Positions 1 through 12,064 of a stretch of 64,000 nucleotides of DNA are shown piece by piece; the stretch's first letter is position 1; every line of letters begins with the position of its first letter. The position numbers and the translations under genes were made by a program. Origin of the DNA: Whitmania pigra. Lineage: Eukaryota; Annelida; Clitellata; Hirudinida; Haemopidae. The notes under the pieces are model-generated. The model saw nothing but the letters and a program-made list of their open reading frames with translations, was not told the DNA's origin and made no database searches. The DNA lies in assembly GCA_021613335.1 (NCBI GenBank), contig JAJTWR010000032.1, positions 282,001 to 346,000 on the forward strand. The letters are read 5' to 3'.

Positions 1-225
1 AAAACATGGCTCTATAGATCATGATGTTAAAACAATTTCCAAATAGTCGCATGTTTAGATGTTATTACGTCTGAAGTCTTTTGGTATGAGTCAATTACAT
101 TACTGCTTTTCGGCGAATACGTTTTAATAAAATTATTAATGGCTTTTCATTTGACATTCCCAAAAAAATTAATGGAGTGCATTCTGTAGAAGTTCCAGCT
201 GTGATAATTATTCATAATTGCGAAT

Positions 226-415
226 TGCATGCGAATTGGCTCAGAGTGTTGCGTTTCTGCGAGCGACGTTGAAAGTAACAGCCGTTACTTGCCGTATTCG
301 CAACCCGCTCGCATCGCCGGAGAGCGCTCTCGGGTAGGGGCGCTACATAAATGGTGGATAAAGAAGTGCTTTTCCTCAGGAGCTGATAGAAAGTGGCAAG
401 AGGCCGGATCTGGTG
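226..415 (+). mobile_element. tRNA-derived SINE, copy 1
   Basis: This copy is homologous to segments at 59028-59185 (+) and 51640-51812 (-). Shared blocks are the pol III A-box-like TTGGCTCAGAG, an AACAG(C/T)CGTTA block, a B-box-like TTCGCAACC and the conserved GGGCGCTA(C/T)ATAAATGGT segment. The copy is decayed, and its 3' boundary with the following LINE remnant is unclear. Confidence 0.6.
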
Positions 416-429
416 CTTGTATCGCCGTC

Positions 430-810
430 GACGGATGCCATCATTCTGGTGGAGTGACGGTACCGTGAGGGGACAGGCTACAATACAGCAACAGCAAAGC
501 GGATAAGTATGCAAATCTGTCGATGGACCTGGAAACAAAAGGATACCGGACAGACCTCTTTCCCATCGAGGTTGGCTCAAACGGCATGGTCGGTGGGTCG
601 ACTTACCGCTTTCCTCACAAGATTTGATTGAATAAGCCGAGAGACAACAAAGGCTATGACAAGGATGTCTGAGGCCGCAAAAGCGGCTTCATTCTGGATC
701 TGGCATATGAGGAGCCAGAAGTAGACTAAAGATGCAACTACAGGAAAGCAGTCGGTCTCCAGTTTGAATGATTCACCGAACGACGGGGCCAAATCATTGG
801 CCGAGATTTA
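430..810 (+). mobile_element. LINE-like retrotransposon remnant (post-RT region)
   Basis: A plus-strand translation from about 496 reads KADKYANLSMDLETKGY, then DLFPIEVGS, resembling the conserved stretch downstream of reverse transcriptase in some non-LTR elements. Another frame near 678 reads AKAASFWIWHMRS, also typical of such regions. Stops and frame changes show that it is dead. Family assignment is inference from motif style only. Confidence 0.4.
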
Positions 811-1504
811 AAAAGATGTTTCTATCGATTATGCTGACAATTAAAGCAAGTTCTAAAAACTCGCCTGTTTCGATGTTATTAAGGAAGAAATCTTTTCAGG
901 TGAGTCGCTGAGTTTTGGTAAATATAATTTCTAATGACTATTGATATTTGCAAAACTTGCAAACAATTCTTGCAAAACATTCTGGAGACATTCCAACTGC
1001 AATAATTCTAAGTAGTTGCCTGTTTCGATGTTATTAAGGAAGAAATCTCTTCAGGTGAGTCGCTGAGACATTGTTAGACATTATTTTTAATGACTACTGA
1101 TATTTGCAACACTTGCAAAAAATTGTTGCAATACATTCTGGAGACACTCCAACTGTAATAAGCCACGAATTCTGTAAGCATCATATTTAATATCAAAATT
1201 TTTTTTTATTTTGAATTGCAACTTGTTTATTTTAAAGTAACCACAACTATATGTTTAGTATCGAATACATAACCATTGCAGTGATTTTTTTGTTACATTT
1301 AGTCGTCTTTGCCTAGGTCATACTCATTTGCCTTTTATTACAAAAATGAATCTTGTTGTGAAGTACAGTACTGATACAGTACTGGTTTCATATGAAAAGA
1401 GCTTTCGCTGTTCTAGAGCTACTGTATCTCTCGAGTAATTCCCGTGAGATTTTCGTTTGAGTTAGTTGTAGTTGTGTTGTCTTATTTCAATTATCTAATG
1501 ACTT

Positions 1505-2960
1505 TTTATATTTTATTTTATTTTACTTATTTATTTATTGAAACCAAAAAGAAGGCCACAAATGACCGCTAAAACAAAATTGGTATCAGATAATCTATAC
1601 ATATAGAGTGCATATACCAAATTTAAATTTCAATTAAATTGTTAGAAACTTTTTCAAGTCAGTATTGGAAATGCAGGCCTTAAATCAACTATGAGTTATA
1701 GAGCTAATAATATCTGGGGTTAGAGAGTTCCAGGGCTTCGTGATTCGGTTGGTGAGGAAATGGAGTCTGTGAGTAGTTGAGTACTTTTCATGGTGTAGAC
1801 GGAGGGTATGACCACGTGTGCGAGATAACAGGAAATCTGGGAATTTGGGGATGATGCAGTGAGTGAAACTGTAACATTTTGTGAGGCATAAATCATGGAT
1901 GAGGCGTCGGTGTTCCAGTGTTTTGAGTCCGAGTTTCTGAATTCTGCTCATATAAGTTAGATTTCGTAAACCTGGTATGGCCCTTGTGAAAAACTTTGGA
2001 CTCGCTTGATCTTTGTTATGAGCTGCTTGTTATGGGGGCTCCAGACCGGGGAGCAATACTCGAGGATTGGTCGAACATAGGTGCAATACGCTCTGGTCAA
2101 TGTTCGCTTGTCCCTTGAGCATTTGAGGATTAGGCGTGTTCTGACAAAGGCCTTATGAATGATGTTGTTGATATGGGCTTTGAAGGTGAGTTTACTATCG
2201 ATGAGGACACCAAGGTCACGTATATTGTCTGTGAAGGAAATGGGTCGTGAGTGGATTGTGTTTTTTTTTTGGGTATAATGCTGCCACCCGCTGTTTTAAT
2301 GAAAGCTTGGAGGCATTTGTGTGGGGCTAATTGTAATTGCCATTTCTCGCTCCATAACACCAACCTGTCGATAGCAGTTTGTAAGGAAGAGCTGTGGGGT
2401 AGATGATGATGTTGAGTACAGCTTGATGTCATCTGCAAATAGTTTGTATTTGACAAAGTTGTCTGTAAAGGCGTCCACAACATCGTTTATGTAAATAAGG
2501 AAAAGCGTAAGACCCAGCACACTCCACTGGTCACATTTTTATTGTTGGATAATTGCTCATTCATCTTGACAGCTTAAATTCTATTTGCTAGAAACCTCTC
2601 TATCCACAAAAATAGATTGCCTGACATTCCATAAGCCTGAAGTTTTATCAGCAATTTTAGGTAAGACACTGAGTCAAAAGCCTTTTTGAAATCGAAGTAT
2701 ATAATATCATTGCCCTGATGGAGTTGCATTGAAATTGACCAGTCATTGGTATACTCAATCAGATTTGTACATGTTGACCTCAAATTCAAAAAACAATGTT
2801 TATCAGGAGATAAGGTTGTTTGCCTGAAGGTAATTCAGTATGTCTTTATTGATCACCTGTTCCATTGCACGACAACAAGAAGATGTTAGTGATATTGGTC
2901 TGTAATTCCCTGGATCCGATGTGGAACCTTTTTTGTGGATTGGAGTGATTTAAGCTGAGC
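1505..2960 (-). mobile_element. CR1/L2-like LINE, 3' portion, degenerate
   Basis: Reverse-transcriptase segments are readable on the minus strand in several frames. Around 2690 is YFDFKKAFDSVSYLKLL (RT motif A region). Around 2440 is FADDIKLYSTSSS (the catalytic F-x-D-D box). Around 1930 is LGLKTLEHRRLI, a conserved 3' block. The element ends near 1505-1540 in an (AATA)n tail on the minus strand. Frameshifts at about 2300, 2520 and 2570 break the ORF, and it is 5'-truncated near 2960. Related to the copies at 3616-4616 and 11677-12064. Confidence 0.8.
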
Positions 2961-3292
2961 TCCAATCAAGGATATTTATCAAAGTAAATCTATTCTATTG
3001 ATCAGTCAGACATTCCATGAATTTCAAAGTAGGTTTTTGTTGGATATATTACATACTATATAAACAGATATTTAAAAAAATTTTCTTTTTAGTGTATTAT
3101 TGATAGTTATGTGCACGCTATATGTAGTAGTAGTCATCCTTAAAAAGAAAAGTGCCGTCAAGCTTGCATATTCGCGCAATTGTTTATATTTTTTTCATCC
3201 AATCGCGCAAATAATCGTATTTTAACCGTGATCAGTTAAAGTACAAATACTTTCTCGAACCACCTAAGTCAAATTAGTTAAAAAGTTATAGA
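2961..3292. other. Upstream region of the lectin gene
   Basis: AT-rich DNA between the LINE and the first codon of the PAN/C-type-lectin gene. It should contain that gene's promoter, but I see no convincing TATA box or other site. Confidence 0.4.
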
Positions 3293-5717
3293 ATGAGGTT
3301 GATAAATATAATAAGAATGATGTGTGTATCAGTGATATATCAGTCATCACATGAAACGTACTTTCAAATTCAAAAGGGAAGATATTCGAAAACTCAGTTG
3401 TGTAAAAGCAGCACTCCAGTTTATGAAACTTCGACTAGATCTACCATCGAATGCTTCTCATTCTGTCAATTTCTGCTTAGGGACAAGTGCAGGAGTCTCA
3501 GTTATCTCTTGGCGGAGAGAAAATGTTCTGTTTATCAAGATGTCATTCGGTATGATTACATTAGCTTCCCCAGTAAAGAATGCATAGGTTACCAATCAAT
3601 AACGGGTTAGTTTTAAATTTTTTTTTTTTTTTTTTTTATTATTTATTTGTTTAACCGGTCGAATGGCTAAACAGCCACTAATACGACCAGCCTCAGCAAA
3701 AACAATACAACCAGTCAACATCGAGCGAGGAAAAGCAGGTTACAGATTAGTCTGTAATTGTTAAAAATTCCGAAAAATCTATCTCGAGGATTAATGCTCT
3801 GAAACGGGAGAAAGTGCCAGCAGATACCACCCCGTCTTGCAGGGAATTCCAGACAGCAACAACTCTGTTCAAAAAATTTTTTAGCAGCATTAGCTGAGCA
3901 CTTCCTCGCACGTAACTTAAAGCGGTGTTCTATTGTACTGTGCAAATTGAACAAAATTTAAAAGATCACTATTCACAAGACCATTCAATAATTTAAACAG
4001 AAAGCAAATATCAGTAATTAAACGTCTATGTTCGAGTGTTTTGAGCCCTAGCATCTTAAGTCTGGATGGATATGGTTGGTGACGAATGGTGGGAATTGCC
4101 TTTGTGAATCTTCTTTGTACCGACTCAATTCTTTTAACAAGGCCCAACATATGTACAAAAGGCTTTTATTAGAGTGGTTAGGTCTCCAGTAGAAAAAGAC
4201 AATAGGATCAGTTTGGATATGATAGATGCTTTTTTCACGATATTATCAATGTGTTTGTCAAAGTGGAGAGAAGAATCAATGAGCACCCCTAGATCTCGAA
4301 CTATGTCAACTCTTGTTAGCTTGTTGTTATTAATGAAATATTCACAAAGGTTAAAACTTCTTCTGCAGCCAATCAGTGAGAGAATCTGGCATTTGTCAGG
4401 AGCTAGTTGCAATTGCCGTTTATCACTCCATTCTGCTATCCTGTCAAGAGAGTATTGTAGTGGGGATGGAGACTTATTGTAAAGCTTAACATCATCTGCA
4501 AAGAGTTTGCAGATGGTGCCTGAGTTGTCAAAAGTGCTGGGTAGATCATTTATGAAGAGTAGAAATAAGGTTGGCCCTAGAACATTGCAAATTAAGAAAA
4601 TCCATAAGCCAACCATTCATATTCAGAAATGTCTTAATTTTAAGTAGATATTCGTGTTCATTACATCATGAAAGACATGAGTTCGAAATAAAATTCAACT
4701 TAAATATTTATAAGAAATTTGTAAATGTTTGCTTTCTACTATATTCCTTCAGATCTTTAAATTTCAGTTTTACATCATCACATATTTTTATGAAAACAAA
4801 TCGTGAATGTCGAATTGTTTTTCACAGGAGAATGCAATTTAATTTAAAACCAGTTTTTTCCAAAATTTCTTAAAAACTTCGATGGGAAATGCATTCAAAT
4901 ATTTACTTCAAAGTTTGAGATAAAAAACGATATATATCTCCAATCGCATTGTTTTTTTAGACACAAGATCACATTAAGCCCTTAGGAATGACAAAGTGTT
5001 TTTGTGATGTAAATAAGATTAGAAATGAATCAGTTAAAATTTAAAAAAATAAGTGACACAGGTTACCTTGAGTCAGTTAAATAAAATGATTAATATTAAT
5101 GTATCGCGGCTGATTTATCAACAGATTGTCCAAAAGGATTCAGATATTTAGTTGAAGGCAACAAGTGTGTCGAAATGCTTATTGGCAACTGGAATTGGTC
5201 CATGGCCAGAACAGCATGCAATGCACTGAATCCTAGCTGTCATCCTGTTATTTTGAATTGCAAGAATGATACACAACTGTTTTCTCTTTACATCCAAGCA
5301 GAGAGTGAAGCTTTTAATTTGTATTTTTTTTCCTTTTTTGTGTCGTAATTAATAAATGAGCATTTTAAACAAGCACATGAATTTTTTTATAAATAGATAA
5401 TCAAACAAGTTAAAAATAATTCGCAAAAATATCTTGGCAGTTCTAACAAAGTGCTCGCATCCATTATATCCAAACTGTTACCTTTTTGGACATCTGGAAT
5501 CAGGTCCTATATTAACGGGAAGCGACAGCCATTCCTATGGAATCCTTTTCCAGGTGTCACACGACAATTGGAGTCCACAACTCCTTGGATTTCTGGAGAA
5601 CCAAATTCTCCTTCAAATGGCCTAATTTATTGTATTTATTTCGTGTACAATATCGGATTAAATGATGATAGTTGCTTTGGATTGCACAGAGTTCTCTGCG
5701 AATTGGACATAATTTGA
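3293..5717 (+). CDS. Secreted PAN/apple-like plus C-type lectin domain protein (3 exons)
   Basis: Exons are 3293-3605, 5125-5304 and 5452-5717; all junctions are phase 1 and keep frame. The N-terminus MRLINIIRMMCVSVIYQ is hydrophobic and fits a signal peptide. Exon 1 then encodes a cysteine-rich module with ECFSFCQFLLRDKC and ERKCSVYQD, resembling a PAN/apple fold. Exons 2 and 3 encode a C-type-lectin-like domain: DCPKGFRYLVEGNKCVEM, a W-N-W segment, LLPFWTSGIRSYI, the WISGEPNSPSNG loop and the closing CFGLHRVLCELDII. The canonical EPN is present, but the usual WND calcium motif is replaced by divergent sequence, so sugar binding is uncertain. The exon 3 acceptor (AACAAAG) was chosen because the nearer CAG gives the wrong frame. 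A LINE fragment begins about 10 bp after the exon 1 donor. It is probably extracellular and involved in adhesion or immune recognition (inference). Confidence 0.75.
3616..4616 (-). mobile_element. CR1/L2-like LINE, 3' fragment inside the lectin intron
   Basis: A 160-codon minus-strand ORF (4616-4134) contains NVLGPTLFLLFINDLP and CKLFADDVKLYN, the catalytic FADD box, followed by QLQLAPDKCQILSL. After a frameshift the frame resumes at 4150 with KRIESVQRRFTKAI and LGLKTLEHRRLI. A poly(A)-type tail appears as the T-run at 3617-3638. The upstream half is missing. It is antisense to, and within intron 1 of, the lectin gene. Confidence 0.85.
4617..5124. other. Remainder of lectin-gene intron 1
   Basis: AT-rich intronic sequence between the LINE fragment and exon 2. 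The acceptor is TTTATCAACAG at 5114-5124. Nothing else is recognised. Confidence 0.5.
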
Positions 5718-5740
5718 GAATTTTAACTCAATTCGAATGA

Positions 5741-5746
5741 AATAAA
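5741..5746 (+). terminator. Polyadenylation signal of the lectin gene
   Basis: A canonical AATAAA lies 24 nt after the lectin stop codon, a plausible cleavage/polyadenylation signal giving a very short 3' UTR. Confidence 0.5.
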
Positions 5747-6139
5747 ACTTTCTATTTATTAATTTAACAATTGTTGTTGAAACTTTTTTGAAGTTGAAAC
5801 TTTGTCTTTGAAACAGATTTCTGTAATGACTATAACCTAGTCAATAAGTTTAAATCTGCTAGAAAATAAATTTTCTTTAATTGTTTACATTGTCGTACTG
5901 TCTGAAATATTGATTTTTTAGGATGACTTTAGTATTTACAAACAAAATACACGCCACTCCTTTTGCACCGTACATTTCTCAAATATAATGTGGCTTTGTT
6001 CAAAAGCATTTAAACATTGATCTTTTTTGAACATTGAGTGTTTTTTTTAGGGAATTAACATAATAAATAAAGTTTTAAGTCTAAACTTTAGAATTGTGGA
6101 TTCCTGAGAACAACTAAAAGTTGCCGCAATAGTGCCGAT

Positions 6140-6815
<676 letters not shown>

Positions 6816-6824
6816 CATTTCTAG

Positions 6825-7019
6825 AAATGCTTGCTTTTTTTCCTAAGGAACGGGAGAACAGCAGAGAATCATTCTTAAGATCCACAATAACAGGATGAGA
6901 ACAAGGATACAAAGAGTTGCACACTTGTTTGCCTGTATACCAATCCCAATTGCCAACCATCATTTCGATGCATTTGTTTCCTTCGATTAAATATTTAAAT
7001 CCAACAGGACAATCTGGTT
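6825..7019 (-). pseudogene. Inverted partial copy of the C-type lectin exon
   Basis: The minus strand reads DCPVGFKYLIEGNKCIEM, then VGNWDWYTGKQVCNSLYP and HPVIVDLKNDSLLFS. This aligns along its length with exon 2 of the lectin gene at 5125-5304, including a splice acceptor at the same place (AAACCAG before ATTGTCC). I find no PAN exon upstream and no second half of the domain downstream, where the (ATT)n array begins. It is either a dead duplicate or one exon of a gene disrupted by the repeat. Confidence 0.65.
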
Positions 7020-7326
7020 TTAAAGAACGGAAGAAATTAATTAGATGAGCCATACAATAATATAAAAAGAGATTCTTTCTTTCATAGCATGAATAATTTA
7101 CTTGTATTTGTACAACAAATTGGAAATTTATTAAGTGGCTCGTTATCACGAGTTATGTGAAAATAAATCGTCGGAGGGAGCAATTATAGTTTGCAGTTAT
7201 TTTTTTAAATTTTATTTTAAATGTTTATTAAATTAGGTCTCAAGTGAGTCAAACTGAGATGCAGCTATCGGTCTAAATCTGTTTGGTCACAATCCTCTAT
7301 ATGAGCTAGAAACAATTCCTGAAGAT

Positions 7327-8432
7327 CAGTGTTGCCGTAATTACTTCAAAAATGTACTTAATTATGCGTATACAGTACCTGGGCTGAAGGTACTTATAAG
7401 TACAGGTGCAAGTACGTTGTAGGCAATGTACTTAAGTGCAAGTACAATTATTTTTGAATGTACTTAAGTATAAGTACAAGTACTTTTGGGGACCTTCATT
7501 GGTCAGAAATAATAATCGTTATCTCCAATACAATGTTAATACAAGTATAACAGAATTTATATTTATCAATAAAATTGTTTATTCTTGTTTAAAAGAAGCA
7601 TTATTTCAAAATATTTGTCGCAGAGTCGGTTAAGCTGAGGAGTCAGTGTAAGACCAGCATGACTGAATAGTCTTTCAACAGGTGCAGATGATGGAATGGT
7701 TGTGTTGAACTTGAGAAATGCTTTTTTGGCTGCTGGATACCTAGAAATAGTATGATATGTAATGTTGGAAGAAGGAAACCTAAATAAGCTCCAGATGTGT
7801 CTTCCCCTTGTAAATTGTCTAGAGCTTTTGCAATTGGTCTCATTACTTCAATCCATTCCTTCAAGAACGTGAAATCTTGAGAGCTGAACTTTGGCAGCTG
7901 CAAGCGTTTCAGTACGATATTAAGTTTGTCCTTCATGTCATAGATGGCTCTGTAACTTTCAAATTCAGAGTTCCAACGAGTTTGGGTTTAGCTTAGGTAT
8001 TGTTCTCCCAAGTACATCAAGCACTGCTTCAGTTTTTGAACTCTGATGTATGGCATTGCTCAAACTGGAGCATTTGCCAGCCACTGAACGATACATTCAC
8101 TTGAAAGTCGCATCAATCGGCAGTGCTTTCGGCTTTCGGAACGTTCAAATAGTTCGGCCATCTTCCAACAAATGAGAACAATCAACAATACAAAGAGAAC
8201 AAAGGAAACAAAGAGACAGGCATATAGTAAAGGAAGATTATAAATCAATTCATTAGCACTTTTACTTTAAAAAAAAAGAAAATTAAAAAGTACTTGGCCA
8301 TAATTAAAATATACTTACTAATTAGTACATCAAAAATGTATTTAAAGTACAAGTACTAAGTACACAAACGTGAAAGAACTTAAGTATAAATACTCAAGTA
8401 CAACAGATGTACTTAAGTATTCGGCATCACTG
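7327..8432 (-). mobile_element. hAT DNA transposon, internally decayed, with TIRs and target duplication
   Basis: The left end CAGTGTTGCCG (7327) and the inverted right end CAGTGATGCCG (8432) form hAT-type terminal inverted repeats. The flanking 8 bp, CTGAAGAT (7319-7326) and CTGAGGAT (8433-8440), differ at one position, as expected for an aged 8-bp target duplication. The interior (7936-7643, minus) encodes part of a hAT transposase: KDKLNIVLKRLQLPKFSS and FLKEWIEVMRPIAKALDNLQ, preceded by an RWNSEFES-like block in another frame. Both subterminal regions are packed with AAGTACTT-like motifs, possible transposase binding sites. Stops and frameshifts make it non-autonomous. Confidence 0.85.
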
Positions 8433-8440
8433 CTGAGGAT

Positions 8441-9760
8441 ATACGCAATCCGTATGACTCCAGATTTAAGATAAACAACAGGTTTTTGATATTGACCTCA
8501 CATATCTCGCAAGATTCTGTTTTATAGCATAAGATGAAGACTGGCAATATCGATTGATTATATGGCCTTGCTTTTTCACATGGTAACTTTGCATGACGAT
8601 GTCTTCAAGTTCATTGTTTGCGGTAATTCCTTATCAGTATGCTTTCAATATCAGTTGCCTTCAAATTCATAGTAGGATCTTATAAGCTCATCTGTAAACG
8701 ATCAATTTTTCAAAGCATGGCATTCCAGAAAATATTTAAACATTTAATAATCACTAGGAAGAAGTTAAAACATTTTATTGTCCGATGATTTAGTTTTAAC
8801 TGAAATTACCGTTGATTACATGATAGCTTCAAAGAATAGTTTGGATTGAAAGTAACCAAACTGAAACAGCAAAATCCTTACATAAGTCTAAATATATTTA
8901 TATAATAAGCTTCCGACGATCAGACATCTGGTATTTTAAGTGATACTGATTTAAAACACTTGTAATTAAAATAGTGCATTCAATAAGTTTGAGTTTGAAA
9001 TAATTTCGTTGTATAATGGGTGAAATGCAGCTCAAACACTAAGGTTTACAGCGCGCAATGAAAAAAAATTAGATAATAGCATTCGTTGCAAACATAGGAC
9101 GTGCGAATTATAAATGTTTTTACTTAAAATAAATTGTTTTGGCTTTGAGGAAATGAACTTGCAAAACGATACACACCAAGGCGAAAGTATTCAACACTCC
9201 ATCCATCATAAACTTTAAACTATTAAAATTAGAAACTTGCTGTTACTACTAAGCTCCAAACCCGTCGAGTAATTTCGCGTGTTGCACTTATTTCAGGCCT
9301 TAACAACTATATTTAACTTTTCAAAAGTGCATCTAAGCCTTGGACGAAGTTGCTATTTGTAGTTATTTTTTTAAATTTATAAACTGATCAAATCAAGATA
9401 ATATTTTGTTAGTTATTTTTGCAACATAACAAATTATTGATTTAACCACGCTAAACAATAACATAAAAACATTCAAACAATGTTTTTTATTTGTTTAAGT
9501 CATAATTAAACTTAAGTTCTGGCGTATTAGTGCACCAGCGAGAGATGTGCTATGCTGTTAAATTAACTACAGACATCTCGAGACATCTATGTAAATCTTT
9601 TAATAAATATTTTGGAGGAAAGATTTACTTTTAATCATTTTGGATGGAGCTTAATTTGTTTTGGGGTGGAGCTTTATTATTTTTTGTATGCATCTCACTA
9701 AAAGCCTGTGTTCGCCTCGAACGGTTTTACTAAACTGATAAAGAGCTTTTATCAAGAGAA
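8441..9760. other. Intergenic AT-rich DNA, nothing recognised
   Basis: No ORF of interest, no domain and no clear repeat was seen on either strand in this stretch. Confidence 0.5.
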
Positions 9761-9970
9761 AAAATGAAGGTTTTGAGCTGGTCAGCTCGCTCTCCTGACC
9801 TTAATCCTATTGAAAATGCTTGAGATAAGTTGTCCAGACTTGTTTACAAAGAAGGAAGACAATTTAACTATAAATCAGAGGTTGAAGATGCCATTAGGAC
9901 TGCCTGGAATCAGCTGGAAGCAGACTTTATAAAAAAAATTAATTTTGTCGATGGACAAAAGATGTTTTGA
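9725..9970 (+). mobile_element. Tc1/mariner transposase C-terminal remnant
   Basis: The plus frame through 9764 reads REKMKVLSWSARSPDLNPIE, the hallmark block around the last catalytic acidic residue of Tc1-like DDE transposases. It continues with DKLSRLVYKEGRQF and EVEDAIRTAWNQL to a stop at 9968-9970. The tryptophan usual after NPIEN-(A/L) is a TGA stop at 9821, so the copy is inactive. The N-terminal half and terminal repeats were not found. Confidence 0.85.
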
Positions 9971-10384
9971 AATAATAGAAAAGAAAATAAACATAATTTC
10001 ATAATAAAAAACTTTAATGTAAAAAAATAAAACTTTATTGGTATTATTGATTTTGACGTTTGCTTCCTATCAGTTTTGGGCACCGCAAAAACACATGCTT
10101 GGGATTTTTTATTAAGTTTGAAAATAATACTTCACCAAATTTAAAACATAATTTTGGAAGCACTATTTACATAACATACTAAAATTTTAGAAATTTTTGT
10201 TACGTGTTATCGGACTTCTTTCCGACATTCTTGTAATCTTTCCGACATTATTGTAGTGAGAAACAGATATTACTCAGGTTTCAGAGATATCGTCAAAAAA
10301 TGGGTACTTCTAGCTATATTGGACTGAGTATATGTATGTATTTTATTTTTGGTTTTCTTTGCGAAGTAACTTCCCTCCTTCCGA

Positions 10385-10560
10385 ACTTTAGGATGTCTTT
10401 CGAGATGTCATCATCCGGTCTCAGCCCACGCTCGAGCTCTTCAAGCGCCAGCTGAAGACCCATCTCTTCAAAAAGTTCCTTGAAGAATCAAGGCGCCTCT
10501 GACGCTACGCACAAGGCGCCATAAAAATAAACTATTATTATTATTATTAAAATGTATTAG
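10385..10560 (+). mobile_element. CR1/L2-like LINE 3' end, with a hairpin tail
   Basis: The translation ends in LELFKRQLKTHLFKKFLEE, the usual C-terminus of ORF2 in many CR1/L2-type LINEs. It is followed by a 3' tail in which GGCGCC occurs twice around TCTGACGCTACGCACAA, forming a stem-loop, and then (ATT)n. The same end occurs in reverse at 46945-47090, a truncated copy lies at 10624-10680, and a related tail ends the SINE at 51640. These tails probably recruit the LINE reverse transcriptase. Confidence 0.75.
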
Positions 10561-10680
10561 GATTGCCAATACCAATACTTTTGGCAATACCATTACTTTT
10601 GGCAATACTTTTTCCAATCCAAGGACCAAGGTGTCCTGACGCTATGCTTAAGGCGCCACACAAATGAACTATTATTACCA

Positions 10681-11676
10681 CTACTATTTTTTTTATTATT
10701 ATTACTATTCGAAAAAATGATTACAATGTTTACCATTTTGCTAGATGCATAAATAGTAACATTTCAAAATTTTCGCTGTCATATTTGATGGTAATGGTGA
10801 AAATATTTTGCCACCGGTGACGGATCTAGAACACTTTGGCGGGAGCCACACACTGGAACTAGTAGCAGATTTAGAGGAGGGAGCGCAAACTAACATTTTT
10901 GTCAAATGTGGTAAATTATTGAAATAATTTAAACGCTTTTCTAAATTAAAATAAAGGATTTAAATTTTAATTAAATATTTGTTTTAATTTTTATTTTATA
11001 ATAGATTTACTTAATATTTTTATTAGTATAGTAGCTTGGAGGGCCAATAAATCCGCCACTGTTTGCCACCCACTGAGAATAATCTCTCCACTGCTGCGAT
11101 AGCATGAAATCCAATGTTGAGGGCTACAAATAACTTTTAAGATTTGGATATCCATTGAGATTCAATAACTCTGAAGTTGTGACGGCGAAATATTTGTTGA
11201 TCTCTTCATCAACAACATCTAATCATTGCCTCTTACTGGAACAGGCAGCGAAGCTAATAATCTTTTTTCTGTAGGACACATCAAGCATTAATAAAGCGAA
11301 TTGCGTTATTTTTCTGCTATTCGAATATATTAAAAAAACTCTTCAGATACATTATCCATCCTTAAATAGACTTGAAAATGAGATTTATTTTATTTATTTG
11401 AATAAATCCCATTTGCATAACTAAGATGATTTGGACTTTGAAAATGCTGAAAAACTTGTGAAAAACTATTGAATTTTATATATATTTATAAACATATATT
11501 TAAGACAATATTATTTAAAATTACATAATTTTAAAACGCTCGAAAAAGTATCGGCGATACTCGTTTCGATACTGCGATATTAACAACCCTGCTAAAGGCA
11601 TTTATTAGGTTTTCATTTTTAAATATTTTACTATTGGATATCATCGATTTATAAGATTTTAAAATTTAAAATTTAA
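10681..11676. other. Intergenic DNA, nothing firmly recognised
   Basis: AT-rich sequence without convincing ORFs. Some blocks, for example 10801-10870 and 11041-11110, are less AT-rich and may be fragments of old repeats. Confidence 0.4.
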
Positions 11677-12064
11677 ATCCCCGAGTATTGCTCCCCAATA
11701 TGGAACCCACACACTAAACAACTTACAATGAAAATAGAATGGGTGCAAAAATACTTCACAAGATTAATTCCTGGTCTCAGAACACTGCCCTATCACAATA
11801 GACTAAAACAACTCGGACTCAAAACCCTCGAACATCGTCGCCTCATCTGTGACTTATGCTTATGTTACAAAATAATCCACGGCCATACTATATGCAAAAT
11901 TCTTGCATCTCGTCTACTGACCTTAACAAATACTTATCGATTTAAAGAACTTGCTTCTGCACTTTATTTACGCACAATTTGTTAAACTTACCCAAATTTG
12001 TGTAAGTGGTCATTGAATGACCCTTCAATTTGTTGTGTAATAAATAAATAAATAAATAAATAAA
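11677..12064 (+). mobile_element. CR1/L2-like LINE, 5'-truncated 3' end
   Basis: The plus strand reads EYCSPIW-like residues just before 11728, then KIEWVQKYFTRLIPGLR and LGLKTLEHRRLICDLCLCYK. It ends in an (AATA)n tail at 12040-12064. It belongs to the same family as 1505-2960 and 3616-4616 but sits in the opposite orientation. The 5' truncation is typical of LINE insertion. Confidence 0.85.

Larger units (their letters stand above)
46..1165. repeat. Diverged tandem repeat of about 150 bp, three copies
   Basis: Two clear copies lie at about 861-1003 and 1015-1162. Both begin with a GCCTGTTTCGATGTTATT block, pass through AGGTGAGTCGCTGAG and end in CATTCTGGAGACA(T/C)TCCAACTG. A third, much more decayed copy occupies about 46-213 and keeps the TGTTTAGATGTTATTA start and the CATTCTGTAGAAGTTCCAGCTG end. 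A SINE and a LINE remnant (about 226-800) separate the old copy from the two younger ones. No protein is encoded. It may be satellite-like DNA or the end repeats of an unrecognised transposon. Confidence 0.7.

Noticed and set aside
5434..5625. Alternative frame through the third lectin exon (ILTKCSHPLYPNCYLF)
   Set aside because: It uses the nearer CAG acceptor but loses the lectin C-terminus; the frame from 5452 ends with the canonical closing cysteine pattern.
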